A stretch of DNA of 64,000 nucleotides from an uncultured Collinsella sp. (GCA_900754075.1 CAAEBN010000065.1:1-64000), one strand, 5' to 3'; positions 17,057-25,218 are shown, numbered from the stretch's first letter. Made by a program: numbers and translations. Notes: generated from the letters alone by a model not told the origin.

Positions 17057-17803
17057 CTAGACCGTGATGACGTTGTCCATCGACTGGTACTTGGCGGGCA
17101 CCTCGCCCGCGGTAATAATCGTTGCGTCACGGAAGTCCGCGAACTTGACGGGCGCCACCATGCCAAATTTACTGGCGTCCGAGATTACGAAGCGCTTGGC
17201 CGTATGGCGCATCGAGATACGCTTTACTTGCGCCTCCTCGATATCGGGCGCCGTGAAGCCCTGCTCGGCGGCAATGCCGTTAGAGCCCCAAAAGCCACAG
17301 TTGAAGTTGTAGCGGTCTAAGGTTGCCAAGGCATCGGGGCCAACGAGCGCCTCGGTCTCGGGTTTGAGCTCGCCGCCCAGCACCACGGTACGCATGCCGC
17401 GCAAAGCAAGGCGTTGAGCATGGAGCACGGAATCGGTCACATAGGTGACATCTTCAAGGTGTGGAAGATGCTCGATGAGCCTGAGCGTCGTCGAGCCCGA
17501 GTCGATGTATACAAAGCTCTCGGGCCCCACAAGCGCCGCCGCACGGGCGCAGATACGCTCCTTGTCGTCGTTATGGAGGTCGCTGCGCTCATTAAGCGTT
17601 AGGTCGCGCGTCACGTGCGCGCGTTCAAGACTCGTCGCTCCACCGTGGACCTTGGCGATGCGATGCGCTCGGTTGAGCGTCTGCAGGTCGCGCCGAATGG
17701 TAGACGCCGTCACGCCCAGGGTATCGGCAAGCTCTGGCACAGTAACCGAGCCAGCCTGCTGCACCATCGACACAATCGCATTAAGCCTATCTTCCGCTAG
17801 CAT
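17057..17803 (-). CDS. DeoR-family transcriptional regulator
   Basis: A 248-aa DeoR/GlpR-type repressor. Residues 1-57 carry the winged helix-turn-helix (SVTVPELADTLGVTASTIRRDL, HGGA). The rest is the phosphosugar-binding isomerase-like domain (YIDSGSTTLRLIEHL, GSNGIAAEQGFTAPDIEEA). It starts 3 bases after the stop of the upstream oxidoreductase gene, and its RBS GAGGAG lies inside that gene, so translation is probably coupled. It should sense a sugar-phosphate linked to the oxidoreductase. An 18-bp palindrome at 18941-18958 is a candidate operator. Confidence 0.9.
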   Translation of the reverse strand: MLAEDRLNAIVSMVQQAGSVTVPELADTLGVTASTIRRDLQTLNRAHRIAKVHGGATSLERAHVTRDLTLNERSDLHNDDKERICARAAALVGPESFVYIDSGSTTLRLIEHLPHLEDVTYVTDSVLHAQRLALRGMRTVVLGGELKPETEALVGPDALATLDRYNFNCGFWGSNGIAAEQGFTAPDIEEAQVKRISMRHTAKRFVISDASKFGMVAPVKFADFRDATIITAGEVPAKYQSMDNVITV

Positions 17804-17806
17804 CGC

Positions 17807-18886
17807 TTACTCCTCCTCGGGATACACGACTCCCCAGTCGGCGCGAAGCTTGGTCATAAGCTCCATAACATCAGAAGCATAATCCAGCAGCTCGCGCTTG
17901 GAGTCGTCGCCGGCAACGGCCTTCTCAAGATCGGCCATCTCATAGCACAGAGCGTAAGCCTCGGTGCCGGCGTGGACCTCCTCGCGGTGGCCGTCCGCAG
18001 TCCACACGATGGTCGCGTGATCGGCACGCGGATATTCGTTGACCTCGATATAACACTTGTCGAAGCTGATGACCGAGCGCTTGGGTTGCTTGGAGTGGAG
18101 CGTGAGGCTCACAACACCCAGCTGCTGCTCGGCATTACGGCAGACGATGCCGCCCGCAACGTCAACACCGGTTTCACAGGTGTTGCCCAGCGAGACAACC
18201 TCAGCGGGCTGGCTTGCCATAAAGAGACGCATGACGGACAGGGCATACACGCCAATATCGAGCATGGCACCGCCAGCAAGGTTGCGGTTGTAGAAGCGAT
18301 TGGTCAGATCGCCGTACTCCTTGTAGCTGCCAAAGTTGAGCTGGGCGAGGTTCATGCGGCCGAACTCGCCGACATCCATGCGACGACGCAGCTCCTGATA
18401 CAAGGGCATGTGAAGCACCGTGGTGGCGTCCATGAGGACCACGTTTTGCTCGTCGGCAATGGCACGTGCCTCGTCGAGCTCGGCGGAGTTAAGGGTAATG
18501 GCCTTCTCGCAGAGCACGTGCTTGCCAGCCGCCAGAGCGGCGCGCAGGTAGGTGATATGCGTGTTATGCGGGGTGGTGATATAGACTGCGTCAATGTTCG
18601 GATCGGCGTAGAGGTCATCGACCTTTTCATAGACCTTCTCGATGCCATACTGCTCAGCAAAAGCTTGAGCCTTGGACAGCGTACGGTTGGCGACGCCCGC
18701 AAGCTTGCGGCCGGCAAGAGCGAGAGACTGGGCCATCTGGTTGGCGATAACGCCGCACCCGATCACAGCCCAGCGAAGCTCGGGAGCCGTAAAGATATCA
18801 TCGGGGAATGGCTTGTCCTGGACCGAAGCGAACGCTGCCTTTGCTGCTGCCGCAGAGTCTAGTGGAGCCTGTTTGGAATCTGCCAT
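17807..18886 (-). CDS. Gfo/Idh/MocA family NAD(P)-dependent oxidoreductase
   Basis: A 359-aa dehydrogenase. The Rossmann motif is WAVIGCGVIANQMAQSL near residue 40. The family's EKA-type motif is at HVLCEKAITLN, with the substrate-binding GGAMLDIGVYAL further on. Family members oxidise or reduce sugars, inositols or related polyols. The start MADSKQ at 18886 has AGGAGG at ideal spacing, so longer upstream starts are rejected. It is the first gene of a two-gene operon with deoR. The substrate is unknown. Confidence 0.88.
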   Translation of the reverse strand: MADSKQAPLDSAAAAKAAFASVQDKPFPDDIFTAPELRWAVIGCGVIANQMAQSLALAGRKLAGVANRTLSKAQAFAEQYGIEKVYEKVDDLYADPNIDAVYITTPHNTHITYLRAALAAGKHVLCEKAITLNSAELDEARAIADEQNVVLMDATTVLHMPLYQELRRRMDVGEFGRMNLAQLNFGSYKEYGDLTNRFYNRNLAGGAMLDIGVYALSVMRLFMASQPAEVVSLGNTCETGVDVAGGIVCRNAEQQLGVVSLTLHSKQPKRSVISFDKCYIEVNEYPRADHATIVWTADGHREEVHAGTEAYALCYEMADLEKAVAGDDSKRELLDYASDVMELMTKLRADWGVVYPEEE

Positions 18887-18940
18887 ATGTGCCTCCTGAG
18901 TCATCGGAAGTTCTTCATTTCCAACAGCCTTATATTCGCA

Positions 18941-18958
18941 CAAATGCGCGCGCATTTG
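18941..18958. promoter_or_regulatory. 18-bp perfect palindrome, candidate operator
   Basis: CAAATGCGCGCGCATTTG reads the same on both strands. It lies 55 bases upstream of the oxidoreductase start, with related ATGCGCG and GCGCAT half-sites at about 19045-19070. Autoregulation by the DeoR protein of the same operon is a reasonable inference. Confidence 0.55.
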
Positions 18959-19189
18959 CTTGTATTTGCGTGTTTATTTATTTATCGGTCATTATTTAGC
19001 CATATTTTGCACATTTTTACGCGGTCATACGCATTAACACGCAATGCTATGCGCGATAATGCGCATGCGAGGATCCTTGTAAAGGATAAAGAAGCGGAAC
19101 ACCAAAGCCCAAAAAGGCAGAGCAGGCTGTCTTACTCTTCCCCTCTAGGGGCATCAGGCATCAATGGACCGTCCCAAACTGCCGACACA

Positions 19190-19294
19190 TGGGGACTGTC
19201 CCCAACTGCCGGGACTACTCATTTAAGTCTGTCCCCAATGAGCACAATCACTCATGTAAGTCTGTCCCCAATGAGTATCCCCAATGAGTGGGGA
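19190..19294. repeat. GTCCCC/GGGGAC repeat cluster
   Basis: The cluster contains the near-palindrome TGGGGACTGTCCCCA (19190-19204). A 26-bp direct repeat follows (19217-19242 and 19250-19275, one mismatch, period 33), each copy closed by CTCAT...ATGAG. Last is a small stem, TCCCCA/TGGGGA (19278-19294). The sequence family matches the GGGGACAG elements near 16.6 and 17.0 kb. No transposase is present. The rest of 18959-19189 is AT-rich and shows no gene. Confidence 0.75.
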
Positions 19295-19297
19295 TAG

Positions 19298-19331
19298 AAA
19301 AAGGCCCGGGTGCCGTGGCATCCGGGCCTTT
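19298..19331 (-). terminator. Terminator of the ribosomal protein operon after rplX
   Basis: AAGGCCCGGGTGCC (19301-19314) pairs with 19317-19330 apart from one G-T pair, and on the minus strand it is followed by TTTTT. It lies just downstream of rplX and shows that transcription ends there instead of continuing into rplE. Confidence 0.9.
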
Positions 19332-19357
19332 GCTAGCAACTTGATGTTGCGGGCAGC

Positions 19358-19663
19358 TTAGAACTTGTGGCCGCACTTCTTGCAGACGCGCAGTTTGTTC
19401 TTGCCGTCCTTCTCGTGACCGACGCGGGTAACCTTACCGCACTCGGGGCAAACGAGATTGACGTTGGAGGCGTCGATGGGAGCCTCCTGCGAAACGATGC
19501 CGCCCTGCTGGTTGGCAGCGTTGGGCTTGACGGCCTTCTTGACGACCGAAACGCCCTCGACAACGACCTTGTTCTCGGCGGGGAGAGCACGCAGGACAAC
19601 GCCCTGCTTGCCGCGATCCTTACCAGAGAGAACCTGGACCTTATCGCCCTTCTTGATATACAT
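19358..19663 (-). CDS. rplX: Ribosomal protein L24 (uL24)
   Basis: A 101-aa L24 with the KOW-type start YIKKGDKVQVLSGKDRGKQG and a C-terminal zinc-ribbon-like pair of motifs (CPECGK and CKKCGHKF). L24 starts assembly of the large subunit by binding the 5' end of 23S rRNA. In most bacteria rplE, rpsN and rpsH follow. Here a terminator and unrelated genes follow. Confidence 0.96.
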   Translation of the reverse strand: MYIKKGDKVQVLSGKDRGKQGVVLRALPAENKVVVEGVSVVKKAVKPNAANQQGGIVSQEAPIDASNVNLVCPECGKVTRVGHEKDGKNKLRVCKKCGHKF

Positions 19664-19676
19664 ATATCTCCCCTAA

Positions 19677-20045
19677 CTACAGGGTCTCGGGAGCGAGCGA
19701 GACGATCTTCATGTACTTCTTGTCACGAAGCTCGCGAGCGACAGGCCCGAAGATACGGGTGCCGACGGGCGAACCATCGTTGTTGATGACAACGCAGGCG
19801 TTCTCATCAAAGCGAATGTAGGAGCCATCCTTGCGGCGGATCTCCTTAACGGTGCGAACGACGACGCAACGGACAACGTCCTTCTTCTTGACGTTGGCGC
19901 CAGGGGTAGCCTCCTGGACAGCACCGATGAGCACATCGCCGATGCCTGCATAACGACGCTTGGAACCGCCAAGCACCTTGATGCAGCGAATCTTGCGAGC
20001 GCCGGAGTTGTCGGCGACGTTCAGCATGGTTTGCATCTGAATCAT
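19677..20045 (-). CDS. rplN: Ribosomal protein L14 (uL14)
   Basis: A 122-aa L14 with the conserved start MIQMQTMLNVADNSGARKI and end AREL-RDKKYMKIVSLAPE. It sits at the subunit interface near the 23S sarcin-ricin region. The RBS GGAGG precedes the ATG. About 118 bases separate it from rpsQ, unusually wide for this operon. That gap holds a small stem GTATGC/GCATAC near 20107-20125. Confidence 0.97.
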   Translation of the reverse strand: MIQMQTMLNVADNSGARKIRCIKVLGGSKRRYAGIGDVLIGAVQEATPGANVKKKDVVRCVVVRTVKEIRRKDGSYIRFDENACVVINNDGSPVGTRIFGPVARELRDKKYMKIVSLAPETL

Positions 20046-20163
20046 GGTAGATGTTCCTCCGAACTAAGAACCGAAGAGAGGTGCGCAGCCTTTATACGGC
20101 CCGTGGTATGCAAGCCAGGCATACGCACATCATCGGAAACGTACAAGTCGTAAGAGCGACTGC

Positions 20164-20424
20164 TTATTTAGCGCGCTCGACGACCTCGATGAGGCGCCAA
20201 CGCTTCATCTTGGACATAGGACGGGTCTCCATAACGCGGACGGTATCGCCCACGCCAGCCGTGCACTCCTCGTCGTGAGCGTGCAGCTTCTTGGAGCTGG
20301 TCATCATCTTGCCGTACTTGGGGTGACGCTTGCGCTCGGTGATGGTGACAACAATGGTCTTGGCACCGGAGACGGAGGTAACGACACCCGTACGGACCTT
20401 ACGCGAGTTACGCGAATCAGTCAT
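20164..20424 (-). CDS. rpsQ: Ribosomal protein S17 (uS17)
   Basis: An 86-aa S17, an OB-fold primary 16S rRNA binder, with GVVTSVSGAKTIVV and the late VRVMETRPMSKMKRWRL motif. Spacing to rpmC is 16 bases. Length and order are standard. Confidence 0.97.
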   Translation of the reverse strand: MTDSRNSRKVRTGVVTSVSGAKTIVVTITERKRHPKYGKMMTSSKKLHAHDEECTAGVGDTVRVMETRPMSKMKRWRLIEVVERAK

Positions 20425-20440
20425 GTTCTCTCCTTAGGTC

Positions 20441-20656
20441 CTACTCGGCGACAGCGGACTTCTCCGCTGCGATCTCGCGGGCGCGCTGCTCCGTGAGGAC
20501 GCGAGCGATGTCCTTCTTCACGGTGTTGACGCGAGCGGTGTTGTCCAGCTGGCTGGTGGCCATCTGGAAACGAAGGTTAAAGAGCTCGGCGCGCATTTCC
20601 TTCAGCTTCTCAACGAGCTGAGCGTCCGAGAGCTCACGAATCTCTGCGGGCTTCAT
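20441..20656 (-). CDS. rpmC: Ribosomal protein L29 (uL29)
   Basis: A 71-aa L29 with the two-helix pattern MKPAEIRELSDAQLVEKL and LFNLRFQMATSQLDNTARV. L29 lies at the polypeptide exit and helps dock trigger factor and SRP. Its start overlaps the rplP stop, so translation is coupled. Confidence 0.97.
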   Translation of the reverse strand: MKPAEIRELSDAQLVEKLKEMRAELFNLRFQMATSQLDNTARVNTVKKDIARVLTEQRAREIAAEKSAVAE

Positions 20657-21159
20657 TAGTTCTCCTCCTTGGCGGCGGCGGCGTCCTCAGCAGCCCACTT
20701 GGCCTCGAGAGCGGCCTCCTCAGCCATCTCCTTCTCGATGCGCTGCTCAGCGTTCTTAGCAGCAACAATCTTGGTCTTGATGGGGAGCTTGTGCTGCGCA
20801 AGACGCAGAGCCTCGCGAGCGACCTCCTCGGGAACACCCTTGACCTCGAACATGATGCGGCCGGGCTTGACGACGGCCACCCACTCCTCGGGATTACCCT
20901 TACCAGAACCCATGCGAGTCTCGGCGGGCTTCTTGGTGATGGGCTTATCGGGGAAGATCGTGATGTAGACACGACCGCCACGCTTCATGTAGCGGGTCAT
21001 GGCAATACGAGCGGCCTCGATCTGACGGTTGGTGATCCAATGGGCCTCGAGAGCCTGGATACCAAACTCGCCGAAATGCAGCTCGGTATTACCCTTGGCC
21101 TGGCCCTTCATGGAGCCACGCTGCACCTTGCGGTGAAGAATACGCTTAGGGGCAAGCAC
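20656..21159 (-). CDS. rplP: Ribosomal protein L16 (uL16)
   Basis: A 167-aa L16 with the standard core (GNTELHFGEFGIQALE, RGGRVYITIFPDKPIT, GSGKGNPEEWVAVVKPG). L16 helps place tRNA in the A and P sites. It starts with GTG in a TAGTG overlap with rpsC. The C-terminus carries about 30 extra Ala/Glu/Lys-rich residues, longer than the usual 137-145-aa protein. Confidence 0.97.
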   Translation of the reverse strand: MLAPKRILHRKVQRGSMKGQAKGNTELHFGEFGIQALEAHWITNRQIEAARIAMTRYMKRGGRVYITIFPDKPITKKPAETRMGSGKGNPEEWVAVVKPGRIMFEVKGVPEEVAREALRLAQHKLPIKTKIVAAKNAEQRIEKEMAEEAALEAKWAAEDAAAAKEEN

Positions 21160-21869
21160 TACTGACCCCTCCTCTCGGAGTTACGACGACGAGGACGGGA
21201 AGAGCCCTCGAGTGCAGGGTTGGGAACAGGCTGGCCCGGGAGCTTCTCGCCCAGGTAGATCCAGACCTTCACGCCGCAGGCACCCATGGTGGTGCTGGCG
21301 ACAGCCGTGCCGTAGTCGATCTTGGCGCGGAGGGTGTGCAGAGGCACGCGACCCTCACGATACCACTCACGACGGCCCATCTCGGCACCGCCGAGACGAC
21401 CGGAGCACTGGATACGGATGCCCTTGGCGCCGGCCTTGCGGGCGGACTGGACAGCCTTGCGCATAGCGCGACGGAAGGCAACGCGGCCCTCGAGCTGCTC
21501 AGCGATGGACTGAGCAACGAGGTTGGCGTCGAGCTCGGGGCGCTTGATCTCGACAACGTCGACGGAGAGCTGGCCCTTGGAGACGCCAGCGACCTTCTCG
21601 AGCTCGGTGCGGAGGGTATCGATCTCGGCACCCTTCTTACCGATGACAACGCCGGGGCGAGCGGTGAGGATGATGACCTTCACCTTGTCGCCAGCGCGCT
21701 CGATCTCGACGCGGGAGACAGCTGCGCGGGAAAGACGCTTCTCGAGGTACTTGCGGATCTCGAGATCGTTACCGAGGGTCTTAGCGTAATCCTTCTCTGC
21801 GAACCAGCGGGAGCGCCAGTTCTCGGTGATGCCAAGACGGAAGCCGGTGGGGTAGACTTTCTGACCCAT
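21159..21869 (-). CDS. rpsC: Ribosomal protein S3 (uS3)
   Basis: A 236-aa S3 with MGQKVYPTGFRLGITENW and the KH-domain GVVIGKKGAEID, followed by the conserved GRLGGAEMGRREWYREGRVPLHT. S3 forms part of the mRNA entry tunnel and its helicase activity. It overlaps rplP at the stop and follows rplV closely. Confidence 0.98.
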   Translation of the reverse strand: MGQKVYPTGFRLGITENWRSRWFAEKDYAKTLGNDLEIRKYLEKRLSRAAVSRVEIERAGDKVKVIILTARPGVVIGKKGAEIDTLRTELEKVAGVSKGQLSVDVVEIKRPELDANLVAQSIAEQLEGRVAFRRAMRKAVQSARKAGAKGIRIQCSGRLGGAEMGRREWYREGRVPLHTLRAKIDYGTAVASTTMGACGVKVWIYLGEKLPGQPVPNPALEGSSRPRRRNSERRGQ

Positions 21870-21875
21870 ACAGCT

Positions 21876-22247
21876 TTACGCCTCCTTTCGAGGAGCAACG
21901 ACGACGGTGATGTGGGAAGTACGCTTCAGAATGCGAGAAGCGGAACCCTTGGCGCGGGGACGGATGCGCTTAAGCGTCGGACCCTCGTCAACATAGGCAG
22001 CGGCGACAACCAGGTTGTCGGCACGCAGACCATTGTTGTTCTCGGCGTTCGCAACGGCGGAACGGAGAACCTTCTCGACATCCACGGCGACGGCGCGGTC
22101 GCAGAAGTGGAGGATGTCGAAGGCCTGAGCGACAGGCTTGCGGCGGATCAGATCGACCACCAGGCGGGCCTTGCTGGGGGAAACACGCACGTACTTAGCG
22201 ACGGCGCGAACCTCGGTGGCCTCAGTTTCAATAGACTTAGTTGCCAT
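21876..22247 (-). CDS. rplV: Ribosomal protein L22 (uL22)
   Basis: A 123-aa L22 with AKYVRVSPSKARLVVDLIRRK and the exit-tunnel hairpin region ending RIRPRAKGSASRILKRTSHIT. That loop is the known site of macrolide-affecting changes; nothing unusual is seen in it. It sits between rpsS and rpsC in standard order. Confidence 0.98.
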   Translation of the reverse strand: MATKSIETEATEVRAVAKYVRVSPSKARLVVDLIRRKPVAQAFDILHFCDRAVAVDVEKVLRSAVANAENNNGLRADNLVVAAAYVDEGPTLKRIRPRAKGSASRILKRTSHITVVVAPRKEA

Positions 22248-22261
22248 TTACGGTTAACCCC

Positions 22262-22522
22262 CTATTTGGCCTTGTGGCCACGGAACGTACGAGTCGGCGC
22301 GAACTCGCCGAGCTTGTGACCAACCATGGACTCGGTAACATACACGGGCACATGCTTGCGGCCGTCGTGGACGGCGATGGTGTGACCAACCATCTCGGGG
22401 AAGATGGTGGACGCGCGGGACCAGGTCTTCACGACGTCCTTCTTGCCAGCCTCGTTCATCGCGGTGATACGCGAGAGAAGGCGAGTCTCCACGAACGGGC
22501 CCTTTTTGAGACTTCTGCTCAT
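22262..22522 (-). CDS. rpsS: Ribosomal protein S19 (uS19)
   Basis: An 86-aa S19 (MSRSLKKGPFVETRLL, then WSRASTIFPEMVGHTIAVHDG). It joins S13 at the head of the small subunit. Order rplB-rpsS-rplV is standard. Confidence 0.98.
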   Translation of the reverse strand: MSRSLKKGPFVETRLLSRITAMNEAGKKDVVKTWSRASTIFPEMVGHTIAVHDGRKHVPVYVTESMVGHKLGEFAPTRTFRGHKAK

Positions 22523-22554
22523 AAGTGCTTTCTCCTAAAACTCGGTATCCGAAA

Positions 22555-23385
22555 TTACTTCTTACGGCGACGAATGATGTGCTGGTTCGAGACCTTCTTC
22601 TTCTTGCGCGTACGAAGGCCCTTCGTCGGCTTACCCCAGGGGGTAACAGAGGGACGACCAGAGGTGTGGTTCTTGCCCTCGCCACCGCCGTGCGGGTGGT
22701 CGACAGGGTTCATGACGGTACCGCGGACGGTCGGGCGCACGTTCATGTGACGCTTACGGCCGGCCTTGCCGATGACGATGTTGGAGTGATCGGCGTTGCC
22801 GACCTCACCGACGGTGGCGCGGCAGGTAACGAGGATGCGGCGCATCTCGGAGGAAGGCATACGGACGATAGCGTACTTGCCCTCCTTACCCATCAGCTGG
22901 CAGGAGTTACCGGCGGAACGGGCGATAGCAGCGCCCTTGCCCGGCTGGAACTCGACGGCGTGGATGAGCGTACCGACGGGGATGTCGGCGAGGGGCAGAG
23001 CGTTGCCCGGCTTGATGTCGGCGTCAGAACCGGACATGACGGTCTGACCGACCTCGAGGCCCTTGGGGGCCAGGATGTAGCGCTTCTCACCGTCAGCGTA
23101 GTGCAGCAGAGCGATGCGAGCGGAACGGTTCGGATCGTACTCGATCGTGGCAACCTTGGCGGGCACGCCGTCCTTGTTGCGCTTGAAGTCGATCACGCGG
23201 TAACGACGCTTCACGCCGCCGCCCTGGTGGCGGGTGGTGATGCGGCCGTTGTTGTTACGACCGGCCTTCTTGGGCAGGGGCTCGAGAAGAGACTTCTCGG
23301 GCTTGGTGCAGGTGATCTCGGAGAAGTCGGAGATCGTCTGCCAACGCCTACCAGCGGAGGTCGGCTTAAGGTGCTTTACAGCCAT
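22555..23385 (-). CDS. rplB: Ribosomal protein L2 (uL2)
   Basis: A 276-aa L2 with the GRITTRHQGGGVKRRYR core and the C-terminal RPTVRGTVMNPVDHPHGGGEG motif containing the His near the peptidyl-transferase centre. I chose the start MAVKHLKP at 23385 because AAAGGG lies upstream. A longer in-frame extension is poor L2 sequence. A 180-base gap with its own hairpin and shared motif separates it from rplW. Confidence 0.98.
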   Translation of the reverse strand: MAVKHLKPTSAGRRWQTISDFSEITCTKPEKSLLEPLPKKAGRNNNGRITTRHQGGGVKRRYRVIDFKRNKDGVPAKVATIEYDPNRSARIALLHYADGEKRYILAPKGLEVGQTVMSGSDADIKPGNALPLADIPVGTLIHAVEFQPGKGAAIARSAGNSCQLMGKEGKYAIVRMPSSEMRRILVTCRATVGEVGNADHSNIVIGKAGRKRHMNVRPTVRGTVMNPVDHPHGGGEGKNHTSGRPSVTPWGKPTKGLRTRKKKKVSNQHIIRRRKK

Positions 23386-23465
23386 TACAATCCCTTTCAA
23401 TAGGAATCCGTTAGCCATCGCAGACAGGGATTCGAGGTTCTGCCTCGGGTGCGATGACACCGGAC

Positions 23466-23489
23466 GTATACACGGCTCCGGGCGTGTCC
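23466..23489 (-). promoter_or_regulatory. Shared ribosomal-gene motif, rplB copy
   Basis: On the minus strand, GGACACGCCCGG runs directly into AGCCGTGTATAC, about 80 bases before rplB. The same 24-base pattern occurs upstream of rplC (25331-25354) and, with changes at its right end, upstream of rpsL (54049-54072). It is probably a promoter part or regulator site that restarts transcription inside the S10 cluster. Confidence 0.6.
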
Positions 23490-23509
23490 ATTTTATACGC
23501 CCAAAACCT

Positions 23510-23547
23510 TGAGCTCTCGCCTCCCCTATTTGGGAGGCATGAGCTCA
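23510..23547 (-). terminator. Hairpin between rplW and rplB, likely attenuator
   Basis: Two stacked stems: GAGCTC near both ends (23511-23516 and 23541-23546), and GCCTCCC/GGGAGGC (23519-23525 and 23532-23538). On the minus strand GGTTTTG follows, a weak T-run. It lies 18 bases past the rplW stop and may partly stop transcripts before the rplB promoter region. Confidence 0.65.
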
Positions 23548-23564
23548 CTCAACAGCAGCGAGTC

Positions 23565-23852
23565 TTAGGCCTGGTTGCCAAAGACCTCGATGGTGTCGCC
23601 CTCGGCCAGCGTGACGATGGCCTTCTTCCAAGAACGGGTCTTGCCGGCGACATAGCGCACGCGCTTGGTCTTGGGCTTGACCGTCAGGGTGTTCACGCGA
23701 ACGACCTTGACGCCGAAGATCTCCTCGACAGCGTCCTTGATCTGATACTTGTTAGCATCCTTGGCGACCTCGAACGTGTACTTGTTCTGCTCCATGCCGG
23801 AGAAGGAACGCTCGGACACGATCGGACGGATGATGATCTCGTGGGCGGTCAT
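23565..23852 (-). CDS. rplW: Ribosomal protein L23 (uL23)
   Basis: A 95-aa L23 with IIIRPIVSERSFSGMEQNKYTFEV and the loop VKPKTKRVRYVAGKTRSWKKAIVTL. L23 is the docking site for trigger factor and SRP at the exit tunnel. It directly abuts rplD. Confidence 0.97.
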   Translation of the reverse strand: MTAHEIIIRPIVSERSFSGMEQNKYTFEVAKDANKYQIKDAVEEIFGVKVVRVNTLTVKPKTKRVRYVAGKTRSWKKAIVTLAEGDTIEVFGNQA

Positions 23853-24479
23853 TTATGCAAGCACCTCCCCGAAGTGAGCGGCGATGTCGGCGGGCATCAG
23901 CACAGCGTTGTTGTTGACGAGATCGTAGGTGTTGGCCTCGTCGGCAGTGATGATGAACGTCTTGGGAATGTTGCGGAACGACAGGTAGGCGTTGACGTCC
24001 TCATCGCGAACGATGATGGTCAGACGCTTACCCTCAAGGCCGAGAGCCTTGAGCATGGCGACGGCAGCCTTGGTGGAAGGCTTCTCGAAGCCGTAGTCGT
24101 CGACGAGCACGAGCTCGCCATCGGCCAGCTTGGCGGACAGCGCGGAGCGCATAGCCAGCTTGACCTCCTTGTTGTTCATACGCTTAGCGTAGGAACGGGG
24201 CTTGGGGGCGAAGACAACGCCACCGTGACGCCACTGGGCAGCACGGATGGAACCCTGGCGGGCACGGCCGGTGCCCTTCTGACGCCAAGGCTTCTTGCCG
24301 CCACCGGAAACCTCAGAGCGACCCTTAGCAGACTGGGTGCCCTGACGCCAAGAGGCCATCTGGCACTTGACGATGTGGTGCATAACGTGGATGTTCGGCT
24401 CGATGCCGTACACCTCAGCGGCGAGCTCGGCCTCGGCGACCTTCTTGCCCTCGCTGTTCTTTACTTCAAACTTTGCCAT
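23853..24479 (-). CDS. rplD: Ribosomal protein L4 (uL4)
   Basis: A 208-aa L4 with QGTQSAKGRSEVSGGGKKPWRQKGTGRAR, the extended loop that reaches the exit tunnel, and the later RVDEDVNAYLSFRNIPKT-like end. In some bacteria L4 represses its own operon through the 5' leader. The structured leader upstream of rplC here could be such a target. Confidence 0.97.
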   Translation of the reverse strand: MAKFEVKNSEGKKVAEAELAAEVYGIEPNIHVMHHIVKCQMASWRQGTQSAKGRSEVSGGGKKPWRQKGTGRARQGSIRAAQWRHGGVVFAPKPRSYAKRMNNKEVKLAMRSALSAKLADGELVLVDDYGFEKPSTKAAVAMLKALGLEGKRLTIIVRDEDVNAYLSFRNIPKTFIITADEANTYDLVNNNAVLMPADIAAHFGEVLA

Positions 24480-24525
24480 TTAAGTGTTCTCCTTGGTATG
24501 ACGCTGGGCTAAATGGGCTGGGCCC

Positions 24526-25137
24526 TTAGGCCATACGGATGGCGACGAGACCATTCTTGGCACCCGGGACAGCGCCCTTGACCAAGATGAGGTTCTGCTC
24601 GGCATCGATGCGGACAACGGAAAGGTTCTTGACGGTAACGCGCTCGTTACCCATGTGACCGGCCATCTTGACGCCCTTGAGGACGCGCGCAGGATAGGCG
24701 CACTGACCGATAGAACCGGGGTGACGCTGGAAGTGAGAACCATGCGTCATAGGACCGCGGCGCTGACCCCAGCGCTTGATGCGACCCTGGAAGCCCTTAC
24801 CCTTGGAGGTACCGATGACGTCGACCTTCTCGACATCAGCGAAATCAGCGACGGTAACGACCTCGCCGACCTTGTGCTCCTCGCCGTTCTCGACGCGGAC
24901 CTCACGAAGGAAGCGGACAGGCTCGACGCCAGCCTTAGCGAAGTGACCAGCCATGGGCTTGTTCACGTTCTTGGCCTTGATGTCGCCGAAACCGATCTGG
25001 ACGGCGTCATAGCCGTCGGTTGCCTGAGTTTTAACCTGCGAGACAGCGCAGGGGCCAGCCTGGATGACCGTGACGGGGACGACGTTGTCGTTCTCGTCCC
25101 AAACCTGGGTCATGCCAATCTTGCGGCCGAGAATCAT
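24526..25137 (-). CDS. rplC: Ribosomal protein L3 (uL3)
   Basis: A 203-aa L3 with MILGRKIGMTQVWDENDNVVPVTVIQAGPC and GFQGRIKRWGQRRGPMTHGS. I took the conserved ATG at 25137. A TTG three codons upstream (25146) is also open. Neither has a convincing Shine-Dalgarno site, which suggests initiation depends on the folded leader. It is the first gene of the cluster because rpsJ lies elsewhere (50.5 kb). Confidence 0.95.
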   Translation of the reverse strand: MILGRKIGMTQVWDENDNVVPVTVIQAGPCAVSQVKTQATDGYDAVQIGFGDIKAKNVNKPMAGHFAKAGVEPVRFLREVRVENGEEHKVGEVVTVADFADVEKVDVIGTSKGKGFQGRIKRWGQRRGPMTHGSHFQRHPGSIGQCAYPARVLKGVKMAGHMGNERVTVKNLSVVRIDAEQNLILVKGAVPGAKNGLVAIRMA

Positions 25138-25166
25138 GCTGATCAAGATATGATCCCAACTCTCGC

Positions 25167-25218
25167 GTGGTCTTGGGACAATGCGTACACCACCGAGCGT
25201 ACGCCCCTAGAGGACCAC
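25167..25218 (-). promoter_or_regulatory. Structured 5' leader hairpin of the rplC operon
   Basis: Nested pairings are visible: GTGGTC (25167-25172) with 25213-25218, GGG (25175-25177) with CCC (25205-25207), and GCGTAC (25183-25188) with GTACGC (25199-25204) around a 10-nt loop. The whole sits 30 bases before rplC in a transcript leader of about 190 bases. It is a candidate autoregulatory site for a ribosomal protein such as L4 or L3, judged only from structure and place. Confidence 0.55.
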
